Positions 23,939-35,216 of a stretch of DNA of 64,000 nt are shown here, piece by piece. The notes under the pieces are model-generated. The model worked only from the letters and a program-made list of their open reading frames with translations. It had not been told where the DNA came from and did not search any database. Position 1 is the stretch's first letter. Every line of letters starts with the position of its first letter. The DNA lies in NCBI GenBank assembly GCA_964036315.1, contig CAXIWW010000817.1:7041501-7105500 (forward strand), read 5' to 3'. Origin of the DNA: Acanthosepion esculentum. Taxonomy: Eukaryota > Mollusca > Cephalopoda > Sepiida > Sepiidae. The translations under genes were made by a program, and so were the position numbers.

Positions 23939-24408
23939 ATGAATATAAACTACATCTGACAGCAAGGCTTCTGATCACAAAGGGTCCCAGCTCTTAGCAA
24001 ATAGTGACCCCCCACTAAAAAAAAAACATTATGAATGTATAAAAATACATGTTTATATAAAAACTTGCGAACAACACCAGTTGATAGCAAAAGTGCCAAC
24101 AGCACCACAGCTGATAGCAAAAGTGTCAACAGCTGATAGCAAATGTGCCAACAGCTGATAGCAAAAGTGCCAACAGCTGATAGCAAAAGTGCCAACAGCA
24201 CCACAGCTGATAGCAAAATGCCAACAGCTGATAGCAAAAGTGCCAACAGCTGATAGCAAAAGTGCCAACAGCACCACATTCCAACTAGTCCTAGGTATGA
24301 CTATAAACTACATCTGACAGCAAGGCTTCTGATCACAAAGGGTCCAAGCTATGAGCAAATAGTGACACCCCACTAAAAAAAAAACATTATGAAAGTATAA
24401 AAATACAT

Positions 24409-24415
24409 GTTTATA
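24409..24415. other. Orientation switch 2 with 7-bp microhomology
   Basis: The inverted AT module (ATACATGTTTATA) passes directly into the plus-oriented leader (GTTTATAGTCATACC). GTTTATA occurs in both parental contexts, so the breakpoint is ambiguous within these 7 bp. That is consistent with microhomology-mediated end joining or template switching. Confidence 0.92.
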
Positions 24416-24538
24416 GTCATACCTAGGACTAGTCGGCACTGTTGTGCTTTTGGCACTTTTGCTATCAGCTTTTGGCACTTTGGCTATCAGCTGTTGACAC
24501 TTTTGCTATCAGCTGTTGGCACTTTTGCTATCAGCTGT

Positions 24539-24828
24539 GGTGCTGTTTGCACTTTTGCTATCAACTGGTGTTGTTCACAAGTTTTTATATAAAAATGTAT
24601 TTTTATACTTTCATAGTGTTTTTTTTTAGTGGGGGGTAACTATTTGCTCATAGCTGGGACCCTTTGTGATCAGAAGCCTTGCTGTCAGATGTAGTTTATA
24701 GACATACCTAGCACTAGTTGGCACTTTTACTGTCAGCTGTTGACACTTTTGCTATCAGCTGTTTGCACATTTGCTATCAGCTGTTGACACTTTTGCTATC
24801 AGCTGTTGGCACTTTTGCTATCAGCTGT
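24539..24828 (+). repeat. 290-bp segment present only in duplication copy 1
   Basis: The copies align at offset 20,252 up to 24,538 and at 19,962 from 24,829. Copy 2 joins CAGCTGT directly to TTGCAC at 44,790/44,791. The segment is about one composite unit. Which copy changed cannot be told here. Confidence 0.82.
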
Positions 24829-24971
24829 TTGCACTTTTGGTATCAGCTGTTGGCACTTTTGCAATCAGCTGTTGGCTCTTTTGCAATCAGCTGTTGGCAC
24901 TTTGCTATATGCTCTTGGCACTTTTGCTATCAGATGTTGGCATTTGGTATCAGCTGTTGGCACTTTTGCTA

Positions 24972-25524
24972 TAAGCTGTTGGCACTTTTGCTATCAGCTG
25001 TGGTGCTGTTGGCACTTTTGCTATCAACTGGTGTTGTTCGCAAGTTTTTATATAAACATGTATTTTAATACTTTCATAGTGTTTTTTTTAGTGGGGGGTC
25101 ACTATTTGCTCATAGCTGGGACCCTTTGTGATCAGAAGCCTTGCTGTCAGATGTAGTTTAGATCATACCTAAGACTAGTTGGCACTGTGGTGCTGTTGGC
25201 ACTTTTGCTATCAGCTGTTGGCACTTTTGCTATCAGCTGTTGGAACTTTTGTTATCAGCTGTTGGCACATTTGCTATCAGCTGTGGTGCTGTTGGCACTT
25301 TTGCTATCAACTGGTGTTGTTCGCAAGTTTTTATATAAATATGTATTTTCATACTTTCATAGTGTTTTTTTTTAGTGGGGGGTCACTATTTGCTCATAGC
25401 TGGGACCCTTTGTGATCAGAAGACTTGTTGTCAGATGTAGTTTATAGTCATACCTTGGACTAGTTGGCACTGTGGTGCTATCAGCTGTTGGCACATTTGC
25501 TATCAGCTGTTGGCACTTTTGCTA
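24972..25524 (+). repeat. 553-bp segment present only in duplication copy 1
   Basis: The offset drops from 19,962 to 19,409 across this stretch, which holds about two composite units. In copy 2 the monomer before TGGTGCTG joins directly to the equivalent monomer of the later unit near 44,934. The crossover lies inside monomers, so the edges are approximate. Confidence 0.78.
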
Positions 25525-26649
25525 TCAGCTGTTGGCACTTTTGCTATCAGCTGTGGTGCTGTTGGCACTTTTGCTATCAACTGGTGTTGTTCGCAAGTTT
25601 TTATATAAACGTATTTTTATACATTCGTAGTGTCTTTTTTTAGTGGGGGTTACTATTTGCTCATAGCTGGGACCCTTTGTGATCAGAAGCCTTGCTGTCA
25701 GATGTAGTTTATATTCATATCTAGGACTAGTTGGCACTGTGGTATCAGGTGTTGGCACTTTTGCAATCAGCTGTTGGCACTTTTGCTATCAGCTTTTGGA
25801 ACTTTTTGTATCAGCAGTTGGCACTTTTGCTATCAGGTGTTGGCACTTTTGCTATCAGCTGTTGGCACTTTTGGTATCATCTGTTGGCACTTTTGCTAAC
25901 AGCTGTTGGCACTTTTGCTATCAGCTTTTGGCACTTTTGGTATCAGCTGTTGGCACTTTTGCTATCAGCTGTGGTGCTGTTGGCACTTTTGCTATCAACT
26001 GGTGTTGTTCGCAAGTTTTTATATAAAAATGTATTTTTATACTTTCATAGTTTTTTTTTTTTAGTGGGGTCACTCTTTGCTCATAGCTGGGACCCTTTGT
26101 GATCAGAAGCCTTGCTGTCAGATGTAGTTTATAGTCATACCTAGGTCTAGTTGGCACTGTGGTGCTTTTGGCACTTTTGCTATCAGCTGTTGGCACTTTT
26201 GCTATCAGCTGTTGGCACATTTGTTATCAGCTGTGGTTCTGTTGGCACTTTTGCTATCAAATGGTGTTGTTCGCAAGTTTTTATATAAACATGTATTTTT
26301 ATACTTTCATAGTGTTTTTTTTTAGTGGGGGGTCACTATTTGCTCATAGCTGGGACACTTTGTGATCAGAAGCCTTGCTGTCAGATGTAGTTTATAATCA
26401 TACCTAGGACTAGTTGGCACTGTGGTGCTGTTGGCACTTTTGCTATCAGCTGTTGGCACATTTTTTTATCAGCTGTTGGCACTTTTGCTATCAGCTGTGG
26501 TGCTGTTGGCACTTTTGCTATCAGCTGGTGTTGTTCGCAAGTTTTTATAAAAACATGTATTTTTATACTTTCATAGTGTTTTTTTTTTAGTGGGGCTCAC
26601 TATTTGCTCATAGATGGGACCCTTTGTGATCAGAAGCCTTGCTGTCAGA

Positions 26650-28320
26650 TGTAGATTTTAGTCATACTTAGGACTAGTTGGCACTGTGGTGCTGTTGGCA
26701 CTTTTTCTATCAGCTGTTGGCACTTTTGCTATCAGCTGTTGGCACTTTTGCTATCAGCTTTTGGCACCTTTGCTATCAGGTGTTGGCACTTTTGCTATCA
26801 GCTGTTGGCACTTTTATTATCAGCTGTTGGCACTTTTGCTATCAACCGTTGGCTCTTTTGCTATCAGCTGTGGTGCTGTTGGCACTTTTGCTATCAACTG
26901 GTGTTGTTCGCAAGTTTTTATATAAACATGTATTTTTATACTTTCATAGTGATTTTTTTTAGTGGGGGGTCACTATTTGCTCATAGCTGGGACCCTTTGT
27001 GATCAGAAGCCGTGCTGTCAGATGTAGTTTATAGACATACCTAGGACTAGTTGGCACTGTGGTGCTGTTGGCACTTTTGCTATCAGCTGTTGGCACTTTT
27101 GCTATCAGCGGTTGGCACTTTTGCTATCAGCTGTTGGCACTTTTGCTATCAGCTGTTGGCACATTTGCTATCAGCTGTTGGTATTTTGCTATCAGCTGTT
27201 GGCTATTTTGGTGTCATCTGTTGGCACTTTTTCTATCAGCTGTTGGCACTTTTGCTATCAGCTTTTGGCACTTTTCGTATCTGCTGTTGGCACTTTTGCT
27301 ATCAACTGTTGGCACTTTTGCTATGAGCAGTGGCACTTTTGCTATCAGCTGTGGTGCTGTTGGCACTTTTGCTATCAACTGGTGTTGTTCGAAAGTCTTT
27401 ATATAAACTGTTATTTTTATACATTCATAGTGTTTTTTATGAGTGGGGGGTCACTATTTGCTCATAGCTGGGACTCTTTGTGATCAGAAGCCTTGCTGTC
27501 ATATGTAGGTTATAGTCATACATAGGACAAGTTGGCACTATGGTGCTGTTGGCACTTTTGCTATCGGCTGTTGGCACTTTTGCTATCAGCTGTTGACACT
27601 TTTGCTATCAGCTGTTGGAACTTTTGCTATCAGCTGTTGGGACTTTTGCTATCAGCTGTGGTGCTGTTGGCACTTTTGATATCAACTGTTGTTGTTCACA
27701 CGTTTTTATATAAACATGTATTTTTATACTTTCATAGTGTTTTTTTTAGTGGGGGGTCACTATTTGCTCATAGCTGGGACCCTTTGTGATCAGAAGCCTT
27801 GCTGTCAGATGTAGTTTATAGTCATACCTAGGTCTAGTTGGCACTGTGGTGCTGTTGGCACTTTTGCTATCAGCTGTTGGCACTTTTGCTATCAGCTGTT
27901 GGCACTTTTGCTATCAGCTGTGGTGCTTTTGGCACCTTTGCTAATAACTTGTGTTGTTTGCAAGTTTTTATATAAACATGTAATTTTATAATTTTATAGT
28001 GTTTTTTTTTTAGTGGGGGGTCACTATTTGCTCATTGCTGGGACCCTTTGTGATAAGAAGCCTTGCTGTCAGATGTAGTTTATAATCATACATAGGAATA
28101 GTTGGCACTGTGGTGCTTTTGGCACTTTTGCTATCAGCTGTTGGCACTTTTGCTATCAGCTGTTGGCACATTTGTTATCAGCTGTGGTTCTATTGGCACT
28201 TTTGCTATCAAATGGTGTTGTTCGCAAGTTTTTATATAAACATGTATTTTTATACTTTCATAGTGTTTTTTTTTAGTGGGGGGTCACTATTTGCTCATAG
28301 CTGGGACCCTTTGTGATCAG
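26650..28320 (+). repeat. 3.4-kb higher-order repeat, copy 1
   Basis: A series of distinct units that recurs at about 30,047-31,695. From 27,051 on the offset is exactly 3,375 bp; the first unit is 3,397 bp away. Markers are a GTGATTTTTTTT T-run start, GTTGGTATTTTGC and TGGTGTCATC near 27,178 and 27,209, TATAAACTGTTATTT, GTTCACACG, and GCTAATAACTTGTG near 27,941. Confidence 0.85.
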
Positions 28321-30046
28321 AAGCCTTGCTGTCAAATGTAGTTTATAATCATACCTAGGACTAGTTGGCACTGTGGTGCTGTTGGCACTTTTGCTATCAG
28401 CTGTTGGCACATTTTTTATCAGCTGTTGGCACTTTTGCTATCAGCTGTGGTGCTGTTGGCACTTTTGCTATCAGCTGGTGTTGTTCGCAAGTTTTTATAA
28501 AAACATGTATTTTTATACTTTCATAGTGTTTTTTTTTTAGTGGGGCTCACTATTTGCTCATAGATGGGACCCTTTGTGATCAGAAGCCTTGCTGTCAGAT
28601 GTAGATTTTAGTCATACTTAGGACTAGTTGGCACTGTGGTGCTGTTGGCACTTTTTCTATCAGCTGTTGGCACTTTTGCTATCAGCTGTTGGCACTTTTG
28701 CTATCAGCTTTTGTCACCTTTGCTATCAGCTGTTGGCACTTTTGCTATCAGCTGTTGGCACTTTTATTATCAGCTGTTGGCACTTTTGCTATCAGCCGTT
28801 GGCTCTTTTGCTATCAGCTGTGGTGCTGTTGGCACTTTTGCTATCAACTGGTGTTGTTCGCAAGTTTTTATATAAACATGTATTTTTATACTTTCATAGT
28901 GATTTTTTTTAGTGGGGGGTCACTATTTGCTCATAGCTGGGACCCTTTGTGATCAGAAGCCTTGCTGTCAGATGTAGTTTATAGACATACCTAGGATTAG
29001 TTGGCACTGTGGTGCTGTTGGCACTTTTGCTGTCAGCTGTTGGCACTTTTGCTATCAGCTGTTTGCACATTTGCTATCAACTGTTGACACTTTTGCTATC
29101 AGCTGTGGTGCTGTTGGCACTTTTGCTATCAAATGGTGTTGTTAGCAAGTTTTTATATAAACATGTATTTTTATACTTTCATAGTGTTTTTTTTTAGTGG
29201 GGGGGTCACTATTTGCTCATAGCTGGGACCCTTTGTGATCAGAAGCCTTGCTGTCAGATGTAGTTTATAATCATAACTAGGACTAGTTGGCACTGTGGTG
29301 CTGTTGGCACTTTTGCTATCAGCTGTTGGCACATTTTTTATCAGCTGTTGGCACTTTAGCTATCAGCTGTGGTGCTGTTGGCACTTTTGCTATCAGCTGG
29401 TGTTGTTCGCAAGTTTTTATATAAACATGTATTTTTATACTTTCATAGTGTTTTTTTTTAGTGGGGCTCACTATTTGCTCATAGATGGGACCCTTTGTGA
29501 TCAGAAGCCTTGCTGTCAGATGTAGATTTTAGTCATACATAGGACTAGTTGGAACTGTGGCGCTTTTGGCACTTTTGCTATCAGCTGTTGGCACTTTTGC
29601 TATCAGCTGTTGGCACATTTGTTATCAGCTGTGGTTCTGTTGGCACTTTTGCTATCAAATGGTGTTGTTCGCAAGTTTTTATATAAACATGTATTTTTAT
29701 ACTTTCATAGTGTTTTTTTTTAGTGGGGGGTCACTATTTGCTCATAGCTGGGACACTTTGTGATCAGAAGCCTTGCTGTCAGATGTAGTTTATATTCATA
29801 CCTAGGACTAGTTGGCACTGTGGTGCTGTTGGCACTTTTGCTATCAGTTGTTGGCACATTTTTTATCAGCTGTTGGCACTTTTGCTATCAGCTGTGGTGC
29901 TGTTGGCACTTTTGCTATCAGCTGGTGTTGTTCGCAAGTTTTTATAAAAACATGTATTTTTATACTTTCATAGTGTTTTTTTTTTAGTGGGGCTCACTAT
30001 TTGCTCATAGATGGGACCCTTTGTGATCAGAAGCCTTGCTGTCAGA
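28321..30046 (+). repeat. Units between the 3.4-kb repeats
   Basis: These include a further copy of the CACTTTTATTATC unit at 28,628-28,952 (offset 1,950 from 26,678), a unit with the GTTAGCAAG spacer variant at about 29,150, and units with CACATTTTTTATCAGC monomers and a GATTTTAGTCATAC leader. No gene is seen. Confidence 0.85.
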
Positions 30047-31695
30047 TGTAGATTTTAGTCATACTTAGGACTAGTTGGCACTGTGGTGCTGTTGGCACTT
30101 TTTCTATCAGCTGTTGGCACTTTTGCTATCAGCTGTTGGCACTTTTGCTATCAGCTTTTGGCACCTTTGCTATCAGCTGTTGGCACTTTTATTATCAGCT
30201 GTTGGCACTTTTGCTATCAGCCGTTGGCTCTTTTGCTATCAGCTGTGGTGCTGTTGGCACTTTTGCTATCAACTGGTGTTGTTCGCAAGTTTTTATATAA
30301 AACTGTATTTTTATACTTTCATAGTGATTTTTTTTAGTGGGGGGTCACTATTTGCTCATAGCTGGGACCCTTTGTGATCAGAAGCCGTGCTGTCAGATGT
30401 AGTTTATAGACATACCTAGGACTAGTTGGCACTGTGGTGCTGTTGGCACTTTTGCTATCAGCTGTTGGCACTTTTGCTATCAGCGGTTGGCACTTTTGCT
30501 ATCAGCTGTTGGCACTTTTGCTATCAGCTGTTGGCACATTTGCTATCAGCTGTTGGTATTTTGCTATCAGCTGTTGGCTATTTTGGTGTCATCTGTTGGC
30601 ACTTTTTCTATCAGCTGTTGGCACTTTTGCTATCAGCTTTTGGCACTTTTCGTATCTGCTGTTGGCACTTTTGCTATCAACTGTTGGCACTTTTGCTATG
30701 AGCAGTGGCACTTTTGCTATCAGCTGTGGTGCTGTTGGCACTTTTGCTATCAACTGGTGTTGTTCGAAAGTCTTTATATAAACTGTTATTTTTATACATT
30801 CATAGTGTTTTTTATGAGTGGGGGGTCACTATTTGCTCATAGCTGGGACTCTTTGTGATCAGAAGCCTTGCTGTCATATGTAGGTTATAGTCATACATAG
30901 GACAAGTTGGCACTATGGTGCTGTTGGCACTTTTGATATCGGCTGTTGGCACTTTTGCTATCAGCTGTTGACACTTTTGCTATCAGCTGTTGGAACTTTT
31001 GCTATCAGCTGTTGGGACTTTTGCTATCAGCTGTGGTGCTGTTGGCACTTTTGATATCAACTGTTGTTGTTCACACGTTTTTATATAAACATGTATTTTT
31101 ATACTTTCATAGTGTTTTTTTTAGTGGGGGGTCACTATTTGCTCATAGCTGGGACCCTTTGTGATCAGAAGCCTTGCTGTCAGATGTAGTTTATAGTCAT
31201 ACCTAGGTCTAGTTGGCACTGTGGTGCTGTTGGCACTTTTGCTATCAGCTGTTGGCACTTTTGCTATCAGCTGTTGGCACTTTTGCTATCAGCTGTGGTG
31301 CTTTTGGCACCTTTGCTAATAACTTGTGTTGTTTGCAAGTTTTTATATAAACATGTAATTTTATAATTTTATAGTGTTTTTTTTTTAGTGGGGGGTCACT
31401 ATTTGCTCATAGCTGTGACCCTTTGTGATCAGAAGCCTTGCTGTCAGATGTAGTTTATAATCATACATAGGACTAGTTGGCACTGTGATGCTTTTGGCAC
31501 TTTTGCTATCAGCTGTTGGCACTTTTGCTATCAGCTGTTGGCACATTTGTTATCAGCTGTGGTTCTGTTGGCACTTTTGCTATCAAATGGTGTTGTTCGC
31601 AAGTTTTTATATAAACATGTATTTTTATACTTTCATAGTGTTTTTTTTAGTGGGGGGTCACTATTTGCTCATAGCTGGGACCCTTTGTGATCAGA
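30047..31695 (+). repeat. 3.4-kb higher-order repeat, copy 2
   Basis: Partner of 26,650-28,320, with the same unit order. The first unit is one monomer shorter and has TATAAAACTGTATT near 30,297. It ends at 31,695, where the sequence switches into the 14,009-type module. Confidence 0.85.
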
Positions 31696-31701
31696 AGCCT
31701 T

Positions 31702-32274
31702 GCTGTCAGATATAGTTTATAGTCATACCTAGGACTATTGGCACTGTGGTGCTGTTGGCACTTTTGCTATCAGCTGTTGGCACTTTTGCTATCAGCTGTG
31801 GTGCTGTTGGCACTTTTGCTATCAACTGGTGTTGTTCGCAAGTTTTTATATAAACATGTATTTTTATACTTTCATAGTGTTTAATTTTTTAATTGGGGGT
31901 CACTATTTGCTCATAGCTGGGACCCTTTGTGATCAGAAGCCTTGCTGTCAGATTTAGTTTATAGTCATACCTAGGACTACTTGGCACTGTGGTGCTGTTG
32001 GCACTTTTGGTATCAGCTGTTGGCACTTTTGCTATCAGCTGTTGGCACTTTTGTTATCAGCTGTTGGCACTTTTGCTATCAGCTTTTGGCACTTTTTTAT
32101 CAGCTGTTGGCAGTTTTGCTATCAGCTGTTGGCACTTTTGCTATCAGCTGTGTTTCTGTTGGCATTTTTGCTATCAACTGGTGTTGTTCGCAAGATTTTA
32201 TAGAAACATGTATTGTTATATTTTCATAGTGTTTTTTTTTTGTGGGGGGTCACTTTTTGCTCATAGATGGGACC
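31702..32274 (+). repeat. Junction patch between the 19.6-kb copies
   Basis: This 573-bp segment matches 14,009-14,585 (offset 17,693) and not the sequence that follows the equivalent point in copy 2 (51,384 on). Directly after it the sequence continues as 12,645 on (offset 19,630). The duplication junction therefore contains a patch copied from within the duplicated segment itself, suggesting two template switches or crossovers. Confidence 0.82.
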
Positions 32275-32580
32275 CTTTGTGATCAGAAGCCTTGCTGTCA
32301 GATGTAGTTTATAGTCATACCTAGGACTAGTTGGCACTGTGGTGCTGTTGGCATTTTGGTATCAGCTGTTGGCACTTTTGCTATCAGCTTTTGGCACTTT
32401 TGCTATCAGCTGTGGTGCTGTTGGCACTTTTGCTATCAACTGGTGTTGTTCGCAAGTTTTTATATAAACATGTATTTTTTTACTTTCATAGTGTTTAATT
32501 TTTTAGTGGGGGGTCACTATTTGCTCATAGCTGGTACCCTTTGTGATCAGAAGCCTTGCTGTCAGATGTAGTTTATAGAC

Positions 32581-32942
32581 ATACCTAGGACTAGTTGGCA
32601 CTGTGGTGCTGTTGGCACTTTTGCTATCAGCTTTTTGCACATTTGGTATCAGCTGTTGGCACTTTTGATATCTGGTGTTAGCACTTTTGCTATCAGCTTT
32701 TGGGACTTTTGCTATCAGCTGTTGCACTTTTGCTATCAGCTGTTGGGACTTTTGCTATCAGCTGTTGCCACTTTTGCTATCAGCTGTTGCACTTTTGCTA
32801 TCTTCTGTGGTGCTGTTGGCACTTTTGCTATCAACTGGTGTTTTTCGCAAGTTTTTATAGAAACATGTATTTTTATACATTCATAGTGTTTTTTTTTAGT
32901 GGGGGGTCACTATTTGCTCATAGCTGGGACCCTTTGTGATCA
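32581..32942 (+). repeat. Variant unit with GATATCTGG, third copy
   Basis: Equivalent of 12,951-13,312 at offset 19,630. It retains the TATCTTCTG variant, confirming that it derives from that copy rather than from 10,799-11,160. Confidence 0.87.
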
Positions 32943-33638
32943 GAAGCCTTGCTCTCAGATGTAGTTTATAGTCTTACCTAGGACTATTTGGCACTGTGGT
33001 GCTGTTGGCACTTTTGGTATCAGCTGTTGGCACCTTTGCTATCAGCTGTTGGCACTTTTGGTATCAGCTGTTGGCACTTTTGCTCTCAACTGTTGGCACT
33101 TTTGCTATCAGCTGTGGTGCTGTTGGCACTTTTGCTATCAACTGGTGTTCTTCGCAAGTTTTTATATAAACATGTATTTTTATACTTTCATTGTGTTTTT
33201 TTTTTAGTTGGGGGTCACTATTTGCTCATAGCTGGGACCCTTTGTGATCAGAAGCCTTGCTATCAGATATAGTTTATAGTCATACCTAGGACTAGTTGGC
33301 ACTGTGGTGCTGTTGGTACTTTTGCTATCAGCTTTTGGCACTTTTGGTATCAGCTGTTGGCACTTTTGCTATCAGGTGTTGGCACTTTTGCTATCAGCTG
33401 TTGGGACTTTTGCTATCAGCTGTTGGCACTTTTGCTATCAGCTGTTGCACTTTTGCTATCAGCTGTGGTGCTGTTGGCACTTTTGCTATGAGCTGTGTTG
33501 CTGTTGGGATTTTGCTATCAACTGGTGTTGTTCGAAAGTTTTTATATAAACATGTATATTTATACTTTCATAATGTTTTTTTTTTAGTGGGGGCTCACTA
33601 TTGTCTCATAGCTGGGACCCTTTGTGATCAGAAGCCTT

Positions 33639-34215
33639 GCTGTCAGATATAGTTTATAGTCATACCTAGGACTATTGGCACTGTGGTGCTGTTGGCACTT
33701 TTGCTATCAGCTGTTGGCACTTTTGCTATCAGCTGTGGTGCTGTTGGCACTTTTGCTATCAACTGGTGTTGTTCGCAAGTTTTTATATAAACATGTATTT
33801 TTATACTTTCATAGTGTTTAATTTTTTAATTGGGGGTCACTATTTGCTCATAGCTGGGACCCTTTGTGATCAGAAGCCTTGCTGTCAGATTTAGTTTATA
33901 GTCATACCTAGGACTACTTGGCACTGTGGTGCTGTTGGCACTTTTGGTATCAGCTGTTGGCACTTTTGCTATCAGCTGTTGGCACTTTTGTTATCAGCTG
34001 TTGGCACTTTTGCTATCAGCTTTTGGCACTTTTTTATCAGCTGTTGGCAGTTTTGCTATCAGCTGTTGGCACTTTTGCTATCAGCTGTGTTTCTGTTGGC
34101 ATTTTTGCTATCAACTGGTGTTGTTCGCAAGATTTTATAGAAACATGTATTGTTATATTTTCATAGTGTTTTTTTTTTGTGGGGGGTCACTTTTTGCTCA
34201 TAGATGGGACACTTT
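33639..34215 (+). repeat. Two-unit module, third copy
   Basis: Equivalent of 14,009-14,585 at offset 19,630. It shares GGGACACTTTGTGATCAGAATCC with the original, whereas the patch at 31,702-32,274 switches to the standard tail at that point. Confidence 0.86.
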
Positions 34216-35214
34216 GTGATCAGAATCCTTGCAGTCAGATGTAGTTTATAATCATACCTAGGACTAGTTGGCACTGTGGTGCTGTTGGCACTTTTGCTAT
34301 CAGCTGTTGGCACCTTTGCTATCAGCTGTTGGCACTTTTGCTATTAGCTGTTGGCACTTTTGCTATCAGCTGTGGTGCTGTTGGCACTTTTGCTATCAAC
34401 TGGTGATCTTCGCAAGTTTTTATATAAACATGTATTTTGATACTTTCATATGTTTTTTTTTTTAGTTGGGGTCACTATTTGCTCATAGCTGGGACCCTTT
34501 GTGATCAGAAGCCTTGCTGTCAGATGTAGTTTATAGTCATACCTAGGACTAGTTGGCACTGTGGTGCTGTTGGCACATTTGCTATCAGCTTTTGGCACTT
34601 TTGGTATAAGCTGTTGGCACTTTTGCTATAAGGTGTTGGCACTTTTGCTATCAGCTGTTGGAACATTTGCTATCAGCTGTTGGCACTTTTGCTATCAACT
34701 GGTGTTGTTCGCAAGTTTTTATAGAAACATGTATGTTTATACATTGATAATGTTTTTTTTTAGTGGGGGGTCACTATTTGCTCATAGCTGGGACCCTTTG
34801 TGCTCAGAAGCCTTGCTGTCAGATGTAGTTTATAGTCATAACTAGGACTAGTTGGCAATGTGGTGCTGTTGGCACTTTTGCTAACAGCTGTTGGCACTTT
34901 TGCTATCAGCTGTTGGCACTTTTGCTATCAGCTGTGGTGCTGTTGGCACATTTGCTATCAACTGGTGTTGTTCGCAAGATTTTATAGAAACATGTATTTT
35001 TATACTTTCATAGTGTTTTTTTTTTAGTGGGGGGGTCACTATTTGCTCATAGCTTGGACCCATTGTGATCAGAATCCTTGCTGTCAGATGTAGTTTATAT
35101 TCATACCTACGACTAGTTGGCACTGTGGTGCTGTTGGCACTTTTGCTATCCGCTGTTGGCACTTTTGCTATCAGCTGTTGGCACTTTTGCTATCAGCTGT
35201 TGGCACTTTTGCTA

Positions 35215-35216
35215 TT
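35215..35216. other. Orientation switch 1, duplicated copy
   Basis: Identical junction to 15,585/15,586 at offset 19,630: GCTAT followed by TGTATAAAAATACATG. The same base-level breakpoint shows the inversion predates the 19.6-kb duplication. Confidence 0.92.

Larger units (their letters stand above)
15586..24408 (-). repeat. Array block B, inverted orientation
   Basis: About 8.8 kb in which every composite unit is reverse-complemented: monomers read CAGCTGATAGCAAAAG and tails read CTGATCACAAAGGG on the plus strand. It includes a 22-monomer tract at 17,231-17,713, duplications of 2,057 and 718 bp, and a collinear inverted match to 2,985-8,190. Both ends are sharp. Confidence 0.94.
21481..24408 (-). 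repeat. Last inverted units before switch 2
   Basis: About nine minus-oriented units. One leader is highly altered (CTAGTCCTAAAATTGAC near 22,132) and another is shortened (GCCACATGTCCAAGG near 22,420). Some units hold extra internal AGCACCACAG blocks (for example 23,065-23,110), so the TGGTGCTG element can also occur inside a monomer tract. No gene is seen. Confidence 0.87.
12645..32274. repeat. 19.6-kb segmental duplication, copy 1
   Basis: This 19,630-bp segment is followed directly by a near-identical second copy. Offsets to copy 2 step from 19,630 to 20,049, 20,019, 20,252, 19,962, 19,409/19,410 and 19,672 as unit-sized indels accumulate. It contains about 2.9 kb of plus units, the whole inverted block, and about 7.9 kb of plus units. 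Single-base differences are sparse (for example about 15,330 against 34,960, and about 16,110 against 35,750). That implies a recent event or an assembly duplication. The last ~570 bp (31,702-32,274) has no counterpart at the end of copy 2. Confidence 0.88.
24416..35215 (+). repeat. Array block C, plus orientation
   Basis: About 10.8 kb of plus-oriented units between the two inverted blocks. It includes the right part of duplication copy 1, the copy 1/copy 2 junction near 32,274, and the left part of copy 2. Internal structure is dominated by a roughly 3.4-kb higher-order repeat. Confidence 0.94.

Noticed and set aside
15586..24408. Inverted block as a transposon or integrated element
   Set aside because: Its content is the same composite satellite, with no transposase, terminal repeats or target-site duplication at either end.
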